A stretch of DNA of 64,000 nt. Source: Flavimobilis massiliensis (GTDB lineage: Bacteria; Actinomycetota; Actinomycetes; Actinomycetales; Cellulomonadaceae). The stretch lies in assembly GCF_900240335.1 (NCBI RefSeq), contig NZ_LT964979.1, positions 2,790,001 through 2,854,000 of the forward strand. The letters are read 5' to 3'. How positions within the stretch are numbered: the stretch's first letter is position 1; every line of letters starts with the position of its first letter. This document shows, piece by piece, positions 17,398 to 26,498 of the stretch. A program made the position numbers and the translations under genes. A model generated the notes under the pieces. It saw nothing but the letters and a program-made list of their open reading frames with translations, searched no databases and was not told where the DNA came from.

Positions 17398-18383
17398 TGG
17401 CGAACCTTCGCGCAGGCGTCATCGGCATCGGCGCCATGGGGCGCCACCACGTGCGTGTCTTCCGCGAGATGGACGGCGTCGACCTCGTCGCCGTGGCCGA
17501 CCCGGGCGGCGACCCGTTCCGGGTCGCCGGCAAGCTCGAGGTCCTGCCCGACGCGGCCGCGCTCGCGGACGCGGGCATCGACCTCGCGGTCGTCGCCGTG
17601 CCGACCCGCTTCCACGAGGAGACCGCGCTCACGCTCGCCGCGGCCGGCGTCCACACGCTCGTCGAGAAGCCCGTCGCGGTCGACTCCGCCGCGGGCGAGC
17701 GCATGGCGAAGGCCTTCGACGACGCCGGGCTCGTCGGCGCCGTCGGGCACATCGAGCGGTACAACCCCGCGATCCAGGAGGTGCGTCGCCGCATCGCCGA
17801 CGGGCAGCTCGGCGAGGTCTACCAGATCTCGACGCGCCGCCAGGGCCCCTTCCCCGCACGCATCGCGGACGTCGGCGTCATTCTCGACCTCGCGTCGCAC
17901 GACATCGACCTCACGGCGTGGGCCGCGCAGTCGACGTACACGACCGTCTCGGCGCAGACGTCGTTCCGCTCGGGCCGCGAGCACGAGGACATGGTCCTCA
18001 TCACCGGCCGCCTCGCGAACGGCGTCAACGTCAACCACACGGTCAACTGGCTCTCGCCCATGAAGGAGCGCCTCACGGTCGTCGCGGGCGAGCGCGGCAC
18101 GCTCATCGCCGACACCGCGACGGCCGACGTGACGTTCTACGAGAACGGCCGCGTGCAGACCGAATGGGACGCCGTTGCGGCGTTCCGCGGTGTCGCCGAG
18201 GGCGACGTCACGCGCTACGCGATCGCCAAGCGCGAGCCCCTGCGCACCGAGCTCGAGGCGTTCCGCGACGCGGTGCTCGGCGGCGAGAACCGCACGGTGT
18301 CGATGGCCGAGGGTCTTGCGACGCTGCGCGTCGCCGAAGCCGCCAAGCGCTCCGCGCAGACGCAGGAGACCGTCCGCCTGTGA
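17397..18383 (+). CDS. Gfo/Idh/MocA oxidoreductase, WbpB/WlbA-like
   Basis: 328 aa. N-terminal Rossmann motif GVIGIGAMGRHHVRVF, EKPVAVD with the family Lys-Pro, GHIERYNPAIQEV and DLASHDIDLTAW with the catalytic-region His. Most likely the NAD-dependent 3-dehydrogenase that precedes the aminotransferase in a diamino-uronate route. No UDP-GlcNAc 6-dehydrogenase is in the window, so the substrate must come from elsewhere. Exact substrate is inferred from the gene trio. Confidence 0.88.
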   Translation: MANLRAGVIGIGAMGRHHVRVFREMDGVDLVAVADPGGDPFRVAGKLEVLPDAAALADAGIDLAVVAVPTRFHEETALTLAAAGVHTLVEKPVAVDSAAGERMAKAFDDAGLVGAVGHIERYNPAIQEVRRRIADGQLGEVYQISTRRQGPFPARIADVGVILDLASHDIDLTAWAAQSTYTTVSAQTSFRSGREHEDMVLITGRLANGVNVNHTVNWLSPMKERLTVVAGERGTLIADTATADVTFYENGRVQTEWDAVAAFRGVAEGDVTRYAIAKREPLRTELEAFRDAVLGGENRTVSMAEGLATLRVAEAAKRSAQTQETVRL

Positions 18384-19759
18384 CGGTTCCCGCGCGCGAC
18401 GATGGCACGCACACCGACGGCACGGGCGCCGCACCCTCGGGTGCGGCGCCCGTCGGCGCCCCCGCGTCGGGCGGTGCGCGTCGCCGCGAGGTCCGGCGGC
18501 ACACCGTGCTCGCCACGCGGATCTTCGCGCCCGAGCCCGCCGCCGCGTCCTTCCGGCTCGAGGCGCTCGCGCGCGCCCTCGGCTCCCCGGACCCGGCCGC
18601 GCCCGACGAGCGCCACGCCGTCACCGTGCTGACGACGTGGGCGCGGCGCTCCGAGCGCGAGCGTGCGCGCGACGCCGACGAGGACCTGCGCGGCGCGCGC
18701 GTGCGCGTCGAACGCGCCCCCGTGCTGCGCGACCGCACGGGCTACGTGCGCGGCTACCTGCCGTACCTCTCGTTCGACGTGCCGCTGCTCGTGCGGCTTC
18801 TCGCCGTGCCACGCCCCGACGTCGTCGTCGCCGAGCCCCCGCCCACGACCGGCGCGATGGTCCGCGTCGCGTGCGCCGTCCGACGCCTCCCGTACGTCTA
18901 CTACGCCGCCGACGTGTGGTCCGACGCGACCGCGGGCGACGGCTCGGTTCCCGGGCTCGTCACGCGGCTGCTCGCGGCGGTCGAGGGCTGGGCGATGCGC
19001 GGGGCGCGCGGAGTCGTCGCCGTCTCGCCCGACGTCGCCGAGCGCGTCGAGGCGCTCGTCGCAGGCGGTGCGACGCGTCGTCGAGCGCGGCATCCCGAGG
19101 TCCTCGTCGTCCGCAACGGCGGCGACACGGACGTCTTCCGGCCAGGGCTGCCGCGCCCGCAGGGCGCCCCCGGACGCTACCTCGTCTACGCGGGCACGAC
19201 GTCCGCATGGCAGGGCGCCGACGTCTTCGTGCGCGCCCTCGCCGACGTCCGCGAGACCGTGCCCGACGCCGAGCTCGTCATCCTCGGCCAAGGCTCCGAC
19301 TTCGAGACGCTGCGCGCCCTCGCCGACGAGCTCGTGCCCGGCGTGGTCCACCTGCATCCCGTCGTTCCCGCACCCGAGGCCGCCGCATGGATCGGCCACG
19401 CCGCCGCCGCGCTCGTCTCCGTGCGTCCCGGCGTCGGCTACGACCTCGCCCTGCCGACGAAGACGTTCGCGGCCGCCGCGTGCGGCACGCCCGTCGTCTT
19501 CGCCGGACCCGGACCCGCCGTCCCCCTCGTCCGCGAGCACGAGCTCGGGCAGGCCGTCGCGTACGACGTCGAGGAGGTCGCGACCGCGATGATCGCCGCG
19601 CTCGAGGCCCCCGCCAGCGGCGAGCGCGCCGCGGGCCTCGCCGCGTGGGCCCGCGAGCACGCGAGCGTCGCCCACGTCGGGGCGACCGTCGCCGCCCACG
19701 TGCGACGATGGCGCGACGGCCGCGCACCCGGCGCGCCGGGCGAGGACGGACGTTCGTGA
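18380..19759 (+). CDS. Family 4-type glycosyltransferase (GT-B)
   Basis: 459 aa from GTG 18380 (VTVPARDDGTHTDGTGAAPS), GTGA overlap with the dehydrogenase stop. GT-B pattern: N-terminal ATRIFAPEPAAASFRLEALA, central VRNGGDTDVFRPG and YLVYAGTTSAWQGADVF, C-terminal DLALPTKTFAAAACGTPVVF. The first 30 residues are low-complexity. Likely adds a sugar to the lipid-linked glycan. Start of the protein is not certain; ATG codons are absent nearby. Confidence 0.87.
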   Translation: MTVPARDDGTHTDGTGAAPSGAAPVGAPASGGARRREVRRHTVLATRIFAPEPAAASFRLEALARALGSPDPAAPDERHAVTVLTTWARRSERERARDADEDLRGARVRVERAPVLRDRTGYVRGYLPYLSFDVPLLVRLLAVPRPDVVVAEPPPTTGAMVRVACAVRRLPYVYYAADVWSDATAGDGSVPGLVTRLLAAVEGWAMRGARGVVAVSPDVAERVEALVAGGATRRRARHPEVLVVRNGGDTDVFRPGLPRPQGAPGRYLVYAGTTSAWQGADVFVRALADVRETVPDAELVILGQGSDFETLRALADELVPGVVHLHPVVPAPEAAAWIGHAAAALVSVRPGVGYDLALPTKTFAAAACGTPVVFAGPGPAVPLVREHELGQAVAYDVEEVATAMIAALEAPASGERAAGLAAWAREHASVAHVGATVAAHVRRWRDGRAPGAPGEDGRS

Positions 19760-21579
19760 AGCTCATCTGGCGCACCTGGCGGCGGCTCGTGCCGCTCCTG
19801 CCCGGCCGGGCGCAGCGGTTCCTGCGCACCTACATGGTCGCCAACGCGTGCCTCTCGCTGCTCGACGTCGCCGCGCTCGCACTTCTCGCGGTCTCGCTCG
19901 CGCCGATGCTCGCGGGGGACGACGCGTCGCTGCCGCTCGTCGGGGCGCTCGGGAACGTCGCCGTCATCGGCATCGTCTCCGGGCTCATCCTCCTCAAGGG
20001 CGTGCTCTCCGTGACCCTCCAGTGGATCGTCACGCGGCGCTTCGCCGTCTACGAGCTCGAGATCGGCGACCGCCTCTTCGACGCCTACATCCGCGCGCCG
20101 TGGACCGACCGGCTCTCACGCTCGACGTCGCAGCTCGTGCGGCTCGCCGACGTCGGCATCGCCAACGCGACCGCCGGCTTCCTCCTGCCGGTCGCGGGAC
20201 TGCCCGCGCTCGCCGCGACGTTCGCGTCCGTGCTCCTCGTCCTCGTCGTCACCGAGCCCGTGACGGCCGCGATCACGCTCGTCTACCTCGGGCTCGTCGG
20301 GCTCCTGCTCTACCGCGTCGTCTCGCGGCGCTCCGTGCAGGCCGGACGCGTCAACCGCGACTACTCTTTCCGCGTCGCGCGCCTCATGACGGAGATGGTC
20401 GGCGCACTCAAGGAGATCACGCTGCGCGACAAGGCCGGCGAGGTCGCCGACGTTGTCCGCGCCAACCGCGCCCACACCGTCCGTGCCCGCGCGAACCTCT
20501 CGTTCCTCGCGGCCGTGCCGCGCTACGTCGTCGAGACCGCGATCGTCGGGGGGTTCCTCCTCGTCGGCGGAGCGGCCTACCTCATGGACGGGCCGGGCGC
20601 CGCGTTCGGGGCGCTCGCGATGTTCGGCGTCGCCGGCTTCCGCATGGTCCCCGCGATCACGGGCTTCCAGGCCGTCGTCGCGACGACCGCCGCGAACATC
20701 CCCAACGTCACCGCCGTCATCGGCGACATCGAGGCCGCTGAGGGGTACCTCCGCGCCGCCGAGACCGGCGGGCGGGAACCGCTCGCGGGCGAGCCTGCGC
20801 GCCTCACGCTGCGTGGCGTCGGCTTCACGTACCCCGGTTCGCACACCGAGGCGATCCACGACGTCGACCTCGACCTGCCGCTCGGCTCCTCGCTCGCGCT
20901 CGTCGGCTCGTCGGGCGCCGGCAAGTCGACGCTCGTCGACGTGCTCCTCGGCCTCCTCGTGCCGCAGTCCGGCACGATGCGCGTCGACGACCAGGACCTT
21001 GCCGACGTCCTCGCGGCATGGCGGGCCCGCGTCGGCTACGTGCCCCAGGATGTCGCGCTGTTCGACGGGAGCGTCGCGCAGAACGTCGCCCTCACGTGGA
21101 CCGACGACCTCGATCGCGACAAGGTACGCGCATGCCTCGCGAGCGCGCAGCTCCTCGACGTCGTCGAGGCGCGCGCGGGCGGGCTCGACGCCCGCATCGG
21201 CGACCGCGGCATGGCGCTCTCGGGCGGGCAGCGGCAGCGCCTCGGCATCGCGCGCGCCCTGTATTCCGACCCTCTCGTCCTCGTGCTCGACGAGGCAACG
21301 AGCGCCCTCGATACGCAGACCGAGGCGTCCGTCGCGGCCGCGATCGCCGGACTGCGGGGCAAGGTCACGCTCATCTCGGTGGCGCACCGGCTCTCGACGA
21401 TCCGGCACTCCGACCTCGTGTGCTTCATGGCCAACGGTACGATCGCGGCGCGCGGGACGTTCGACGAGCTCGTCGCGGCGGTGCCCGACTTCCAGGAGCA
21501 GGCGGCGCTCGCAGGCCTCGCGGCCCTGCCCACAGCTTCGGCCGAGGACGACGGTGGCGGCGTCCGGCAGGATGGGTGA
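19756..21579 (+). CDS. ABC transporter with fused membrane and ATPase domains, PglK-like flippase candidate
   Basis: 607 aa from GTG 19756. Six membrane segments occupy about residues 25-320, and the nucleotide-binding domain follows: Walker A GSSGAGKST, LSGGQRQRLG, LVLDEATSALD and SVAHRLST. The membrane part contains AAVPRYVVETAIVGG and GFRMVPAITGFQAVV, which resemble the PglK lipid-linked oligosaccharide flippase as I remember it. Position between glycosyltransferases and beside sugar-nucleotide genes supports export of a lipid-linked glycan. Coupled at both ends. Confidence 0.85.
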   Translation: MKLIWRTWRRLVPLLPGRAQRFLRTYMVANACLSLLDVAALALLAVSLAPMLAGDDASLPLVGALGNVAVIGIVSGLILLKGVLSVTLQWIVTRRFAVYELEIGDRLFDAYIRAPWTDRLSRSTSQLVRLADVGIANATAGFLLPVAGLPALAATFASVLLVLVVTEPVTAAITLVYLGLVGLLLYRVVSRRSVQAGRVNRDYSFRVARLMTEMVGALKEITLRDKAGEVADVVRANRAHTVRARANLSFLAAVPRYVVETAIVGGFLLVGGAAYLMDGPGAAFGALAMFGVAGFRMVPAITGFQAVVATTAANIPNVTAVIGDIEAAEGYLRAAETGGREPLAGEPARLTLRGVGFTYPGSHTEAIHDVDLDLPLGSSLALVGSSGAGKSTLVDVLLGLLVPQSGTMRVDDQDLADVLAAWRARVGYVPQDVALFDGSVAQNVALTWTDDLDRDKVRACLASAQLLDVVEARAGGLDARIGDRGMALSGGQRQRLGIARALYSDPLVLVLDEATSALDTQTEASVAAAIAGLRGKVTLISVAHRLSTIRHSDLVCFMANGTIAARGTFDELVAAVPDFQEQAALAGLAALPTASAEDDGGGVRQDG

Positions 21580-22750
21580 CGTGCACGCGTCCACCTTCGT
21601 TCCCGCGGTCGACCTCATCATCGCCGTCCACGACGCCCGGCGACCCGTCGCGCGCGCCGTGCGCAGCGTCCTCGACGGCTCCGAGGGGCTTGTCCGCGTC
21701 ACTGTCGTCGCGCACGACCTCGGCATCGCCACGGTCGAGGACGCCCTCGCGCTCACGCCCGACGAGCGCCCGCACGTGCGTGTCCTCGGGTACTCCGACC
21801 ACGTGCGCAGCCCCGCAGGCCCCTTTAACCACGGCCTCGCGCACGCGCGCGCCGAGTACGTCGCCGTCATGGGATCCGACGACACGCTCGAGCCCGGCGC
21901 GGTGCGCGCCTGGCTCGACGTCGCGCGCGAGCGCGGCTCCGACGTCGTCCTCGCGCCGCTGCGCCAGGGCGGCCAGGTGCTCCGCAACCCGCTCGTGCGG
22001 CGCGGCACGGGCCGCCCCGGCCCGCGCGCGACGACGCCGCTCGACGCCGTCTCCGATCGGCTCCTCTACCGCTCCGCGCCGCTCGGGCTGCTGCGGCGCT
22101 CGACGCTCGCGCGGCTCGGCCTGACGTTCACCGAGGGCCTCGCGACGGGGGAGGACCTCGAGCTCTCCGCGCGCCTGTGGTGCTCGGACGCGCGCATCGA
22201 CATGCTGCCGTCGGCCCCCGCGTACGTCGTCGGTGCGGACGCCGCCGACCGTGTCACGGGCGCCCGGCGGCCCGTCGCCGACGAGCTCGCCGCGGTGACC
22301 CGGCTGCGGACCGTCGGCCTGCCCGGCGAGCTGCGTCCCTCGCAGCGGCGCGCGCTCGCGATCAAGGTGCTGCGCGTCCACGTGCTCGGTGCGCTCGGGC
22401 GTCGGCAGTCAGCCGACGCCTGGGACGACGACGGCCCCGCTGCGCTGCGCGCCGAGGCACGCGCGTGGCTCGAGGCCGCGCCGACCGCGCTCCACGCCCT
22501 CGCGCGCGCCGACCTCGCTGCACTGCGCGTCGTCGCGGGGCGCGCCTGGGTCGCCCGGACCGGCGACGACGAGCGCCTGCCCGTCGGCAGCGACGACGGC
22601 GGCCCCGCAACCGCGGGCGGGTTCGCGGCCGCAGCCGTCGCGCGCGCCCGCGCCGGACGCCTCACGACGCTCGTGCCCCGCGACCTGCCCGACCTCCTCG
22701 ACCCCGAGTCGACCGCGACCCGCTACGTGAGATACCGACTCCCGTGGTGA
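21572..22750 (+). CDS. GT2 glycosyltransferase
   Basis: 392 aa from ATG 21572 (MGDVHASTFVPAVDLIIAVH); GTG 21581 is an alternative. GT-A signs: IIAVHDARRPVARAVRSVLD, GPFNHGLAHARAEYVAVMGS with the DD of GSDDTLEPGAV, and TGEDLELSARLW. The second half (about residues 230-392) is Ala/Arg-rich with no clear domain. Overlaps the ABC gene upstream by 8 nt and the next gene by 4. Confidence 0.85.
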   Translation: MGDVHASTFVPAVDLIIAVHDARRPVARAVRSVLDGSEGLVRVTVVAHDLGIATVEDALALTPDERPHVRVLGYSDHVRSPAGPFNHGLAHARAEYVAVMGSDDTLEPGAVRAWLDVARERGSDVVLAPLRQGGQVLRNPLVRRGTGRPGPRATTPLDAVSDRLLYRSAPLGLLRRSTLARLGLTFTEGLATGEDLELSARLWCSDARIDMLPSAPAYVVGADAADRVTGARRPVADELAAVTRLRTVGLPGELRPSQRRALAIKVLRVHVLGALGRRQSADAWDDDGPAALRAEARAWLEAAPTALHALARADLAALRVVAGRAWVARTGDDERLPVGSDDGGPATAGGFAAAAVARARAGRLTTLVPRDLPDLLDPESTATRYVRYRLPW

Positions 22751-23973
22751 ACCTCCCTCCCGCCCTGTCGCGCGTCGCCGCGGCCGTCGTGCGCCGCGCG
22801 CCCGACGGGCTCGTCCGTGCCGTCGCACCGTCGCTGCGGCCGTGGGCACCGGGCGACGTCCCCGCGAACCCGCCCGTGCCCGGCGCGCCCGTGCGGCTCT
22901 ATGTCGGCCCCGCGAACTACGCCGGGCAGGGCACCGCGTGGGCCCGTGCGGCCGAGCTCCTCCCCGGCGTCGGCGCCGTCGCCATGACCGCCGAGCCCCC
23001 TGCGGGCTTCAACTTCCCCACCGACGTCCGCGTACCCCAGGCCGTCTACACGGGCTCGCACCGCTGGCAGACCGCGCAGCGGCGCTACGTTGGCCGCTTC
23101 AGCCACGTCCTCGTCGAGGCGTGCCGGCCGCTCTTCGGCACGCTCGACGCGACCGCGCGCGAGCCCAACGGCGTGTGGCGCGAGATCGCCGACCTGCGGG
23201 CGTCGGGTCTCGTCGTCGGGAACGTCGCTCACGGCAGCGACGTGCGCGACCCCGCGCGGCACCTCGAGGCGACCGCGTGGTCACCGTTCCGCGACACCGC
23301 GTGGGAGACCGGGCGTCTGCTGGCGATCTCCGCGCCCGAGCACAACCGACGTCTCGACGAGCTCGAGGCGAGCGGCGTCCCGACGTTCGTCTCCACGCCT
23401 GACCTCCTGCGCGACCGCCCCGCCGCGACGTGGCTGCCGCTCGTCGTCGACCCCGACCTCTGGGCGACCGACGCGCCGCCGCTCGCACGTCCCGTGCCCG
23501 TCGTCGTCCACGCGCCGACGAACGGACCCGTCAAGGGCACCGCCGCGATCGAGCCCGTGCTCGAGCGGCTCGCCGCGCGCGGCACGATCGACTATCGGCG
23601 CGTCACGGGTGTGCCCGCCGCACGCATGCGCGACGTCTACCGGGACGCGGACGTCGTCCTCGACCAGTTCGCGCTCGGCTCCTACGGCGTCGCGACGTGC
23701 GAGGCGATGGCCGCCGGTCGCGTCGTCGTCGCGCACGTCACCGACCAGGTCCGCGAGGCGGTCGAAGCCCGCGCGGGGCGTGCGCTCCCGGTGCTCGAGG
23801 CGACCCCCGACACGCTCGAGGACGTGCTCACGCACGTGCTCGACGAACGCTCGACGGTCGCGGAGCGCGCGTGGACCGACGGCCCCACCTTCGTGCAGGC
23901 CCTGCACGACGGGCGCGCGAGCGCCGAGGCGCTCGCCGGATTCTGCGGCGTCGCGGCGGCCGCGGACGCGTGA
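22747..23973 (+). CDS. GT-B glycosyltransferase (family 1/4 type)
   Basis: 408 aa from GTG 22747 (VNLPPALSRVAAAVVRRAPD). RLYVGPANYAGQGTAWARAA marks the N-terminal half; the C-terminal half has VVVHAPTNGPVKGTAAIEPV, DVVLDQFALGSYGVATCEAM and GRVVVAHVTDQVREAV, which form the nucleotide-sugar-binding domain. Function in glycan assembly is inferred from the neighbours. Ends the tightly coupled run that began at 15680; 93 nt separate it from the next gene. Confidence 0.85.
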   Translation: MNLPPALSRVAAAVVRRAPDGLVRAVAPSLRPWAPGDVPANPPVPGAPVRLYVGPANYAGQGTAWARAAELLPGVGAVAMTAEPPAGFNFPTDVRVPQAVYTGSHRWQTAQRRYVGRFSHVLVEACRPLFGTLDATAREPNGVWREIADLRASGLVVGNVAHGSDVRDPARHLEATAWSPFRDTAWETGRLLAISAPEHNRRLDELEASGVPTFVSTPDLLRDRPAATWLPLVVDPDLWATDAPPLARPVPVVVHAPTNGPVKGTAAIEPVLERLAARGTIDYRRVTGVPAARMRDVYRDADVVLDQFALGSYGVATCEAMAAGRVVVAHVTDQVREAVEARAGRALPVLEATPDTLEDVLTHVLDERSTVAERAWTDGPTFVQALHDGRASAEALAGFCGVAAAADA

Positions 23974-24066
23974 GCGTGACGACGTCCCCCAGGGGCGTGG
24001 GGTCCCGTCGAGGTGCGTCACCCGGTCGTCACCCGTCCCGCGCGCTGTGCTGAGAGACTAGGTCCC

Positions 24067-25242
24067 GTGCCCCGCACCTCCCTTCTCATCCTCTCGTTCT
24101 CGCCGATCGCGTCCGACGCACGCGTCCTCAAGCAGGTGCGTCTCTTCGCGGAGCGGTACGACGTGACGACGTGCGGCTTCGGCCCCGCCCCGACGGGACC
24201 GGGTCTCGACGGCGTCCGGCACGTCGAGATTGCCGCCGAGCACGCGAGCCTCGCGCTCGACGGCCGCCTCATCACGCTCCGCGCGTACTCGCTCGTCGAG
24301 CGGCGCACGCCCGCCGTCGTCGGCGCGACGCGCGCGCTCGCGGAGGCCGGTCTCGCCCGTGGCGCGTTCGACGTCGTCCTCGCGAACGACGTCGAGTCCG
24401 TGCCGCTCGCGCTGCGGCTGCGGCCGCGCCTCGGGGTGCATGCGGACCTCCACGAGCTTTCGACCCGCCTGCACGACGAGAGCCCTGCGTGGACGCGTCG
24501 GATCGCGCCCTACGAGCGGTGGCTCGCCCGGCGCTTCGTCTCCCGCGCGCGCTCTGTGACGACCGTGAGCGAGGGCCTCGTCCGCGGCTACGCCGAGGAC
24601 GCGGGGCTCGAGGCGAGCGTCGTCGTCAACGCGACGCCCTTCGCGGACCTCGAGCCGACGACGGTGGCCGACGACGCCCCGCTGCGGCTCGTCCACTCGG
24701 GCGCGGGCCTCGCCAACCGGCACCTCGAGATCCTCGTCGAGGCAGTCGCCCTCACCCGCACCCGCGTGACGCTCGACCTCTTCCTCACCGCCAACGACCC
24801 GGCGTACCTCGCGCGCCTGCGCGTGCTCGCGGCTGACATCCCGGGCGTCACGCTGCGCGACCCCGTGCCCTACGAGGACCTCGTCGCGACGCTCGCGGGC
24901 TTCGATGTCGGCGTGTTCGTCCTGCCGCCCGTCAACGCGTCCTACGCGCGCGCCCTGCCGAACAAGCTCTTCGACTTCGTCCAGGCACGCCTCGGGATCG
25001 TCGTCTCGCCGAACGAGGAGATGGCGGCGCTCGTGCGCCGCCACGGGCTCGGAGCCGTTACCCCCGGGTACACCGCGCGCGACCTCGCCGACACTCTCGA
25101 CGCGCTCACCGCCGCGGACGTCCGGAGATGGAAGCAGGCCGCGCACGCCGCGGCCGGGCCGCTGTCCGCCGAGCAGCAGACCGCGGGCTGGGTGCGTGCC
25201 GTCGACGCGATCGCGGCGCGTGCCGCAGGAGGTGCCCGATGA
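24067..25242 (+). CDS. GT-B glycosyltransferase, tandem paralogue 1
   Basis: 391 aa from GTG 24067 (VPRTSLLILSFSPIASDARV). An upstream in-frame ATG at 24013 would add an unlikely Arg/Pro-rich lead. Nearly identical N-terminus to the next gene, and both share LVHSGAGLANR and ALPNKLFDFVQARLG. GT-B fold with ALPNKLFDFVQ in the donor-binding domain. A short non-coding gap precedes it, so it may have its own promoter. Confidence 0.85.
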   Translation: MPRTSLLILSFSPIASDARVLKQVRLFAERYDVTTCGFGPAPTGPGLDGVRHVEIAAEHASLALDGRLITLRAYSLVERRTPAVVGATRALAEAGLARGAFDVVLANDVESVPLALRLRPRLGVHADLHELSTRLHDESPAWTRRIAPYERWLARRFVSRARSVTTVSEGLVRGYAEDAGLEASVVVNATPFADLEPTTVADDAPLRLVHSGAGLANRHLEILVEAVALTRTRVTLDLFLTANDPAYLARLRVLAADIPGVTLRDPVPYEDLVATLAGFDVGVFVLPPVNASYARALPNKLFDFVQARLGIVVSPNEEMAALVRRHGLGAVTPGYTARDLADTLDALTAADVRRWKQAAHAAAGPLSAEQQTAGWVRAVDAIAARAAGGAR

Positions 25243-26384
25243 CCCGCCCGTCGCTCCTCGTCCTCTCGTTCTCGCCCATCGCGTCCGACGCGCGCGTCCT
25301 CAAGCAGGTCCGCCTGTTCGCGGACCGCTACGACGTGACGACGTGCGGGTACGGTCCGGCGCCCGAGGGCGTCGTCCGGCACCTCCAGGTGCCCGACGAG
25401 GCCGTGTACTGGCGCAAGGACCCGCTCGCACTCCTCACGTTCCGGCACGCGACCGTGCTCGCGCGCAACGCGGCCGTCGCGGCCGCGCGCCCGCTGCTCG
25501 CGGGCCTGACGTTCGACGTCGTCCTCGCCGACGACGTCGACGCCGTGCCGCTCGCCCTCGAGGTCGCCCCGCGCCTCGCGTCCGGGCGCGCCGCCGTGCA
25601 CGCCGACCTCCACGAGTACGCGCCCGCGCAGAACGAGGAGCTGATGCGCTGGCGGATCTTCGTCGCGCCCTACGTGCGCTGGCTCCTGCGCCGCTTCGTC
25701 ACGCAGGCCGCGTCCGTGACGACCGTCGCTCCCGGCATCGCCGAGGCCTACGAACGGGAGTACGGGCTCACGACGGGCGTCGTCGTCAACGCCGCCCCCT
25801 ACGCCGAGCGCGAGCCCGGGCCCGTGCACGCCCCCGTGCGCCTCGTCCACTCCGGCGCAGGGCTCGCCAACCGGTTCCTCGACCACCTCGTCGACGCGGC
25901 CGAGCGCACGCGCCTCGACTGCACCCTCGACCTCTTCCTCGTGCGCAACGACCCCGCCTACGTCGACGACCTGCGCGCCCGCACCGCAGGCTCGGCGCGC
26001 GTCACCGTGCACGACCCCGTGCCGTACGCCGAGCTCGGCGACACCCTCGCCGCGTACGACCTCGGCATCTACGTCCTGCCCGAGGTCAACCGCAACAACG
26101 CGATGGCGCTGCCCAACAAGATCTTCGACTTCGTCCAGGCGCGCCTCGGCCTCGTCATCGGGCCCAACCCGGAGATGGCGCGGCTCGTGCGTGAGCACGG
26201 TCTCGGCGCGGTCGCGTCCGCGAACACCGCGGAGGCGCTCGCGGCCGCGCTCGACGACGTGACGCCCGACGACGTCGCCCGCTGGAAGGCGGCCTCGCAC
26301 GCCGCGGCGCGCGCGCTGTCCGCCGAGGAGCAGTCGGGCGCGTGGGCGCGCGCGGTCGACGCGATCGCGGCGGCGCCGCGCTGA
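25239..26384 (+). CDS. GT-B glycosyltransferase, tandem paralogue 2
   Basis: 381 aa from ATG 25239, preceded by aggagg at 25227-25232 and overlapping the first paralogue by ATGA. MTRPSLLVLSFSPIASDARV matches its neighbour almost residue for residue; the middle third is more diverged. GT-B end motif ALPNKIFDFVQARLGLVIG. The pair is an old tandem duplication that may add successive sugars. Confidence 0.85.
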   Translation: MTRPSLLVLSFSPIASDARVLKQVRLFADRYDVTTCGYGPAPEGVVRHLQVPDEAVYWRKDPLALLTFRHATVLARNAAVAAARPLLAGLTFDVVLADDVDAVPLALEVAPRLASGRAAVHADLHEYAPAQNEELMRWRIFVAPYVRWLLRRFVTQAASVTTVAPGIAEAYEREYGLTTGVVVNAAPYAEREPGPVHAPVRLVHSGAGLANRFLDHLVDAAERTRLDCTLDLFLVRNDPAYVDDLRARTAGSARVTVHDPVPYAELGDTLAAYDLGIYVLPEVNRNNAMALPNKIFDFVQARLGLVIGPNPEMARLVREHGLGAVASANTAEALAAALDDVTPDDVARWKAASHAAARALSAEEQSGAWARAVDAIAAAPR

Positions 26385-26498
26385 GAAGGGCCGTGCCGAG
26401 CAACGCCCCTCCGAGCATCGTCTGACCTGCGCTGTCGTGTCGCGAGACTGCGACACGCTCGCCACGCGCGTGCGACATCTCCTTCCTAGGATCGAGAC

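Noticed and set aside
16431..20741. Very long Arg/Pro-rich frames in the glycan region (16431, 17036, 18175 starts)
   Set aside because: They join a shadow frame to a real downstream gene; the real starts were set by 4-nt overlaps.
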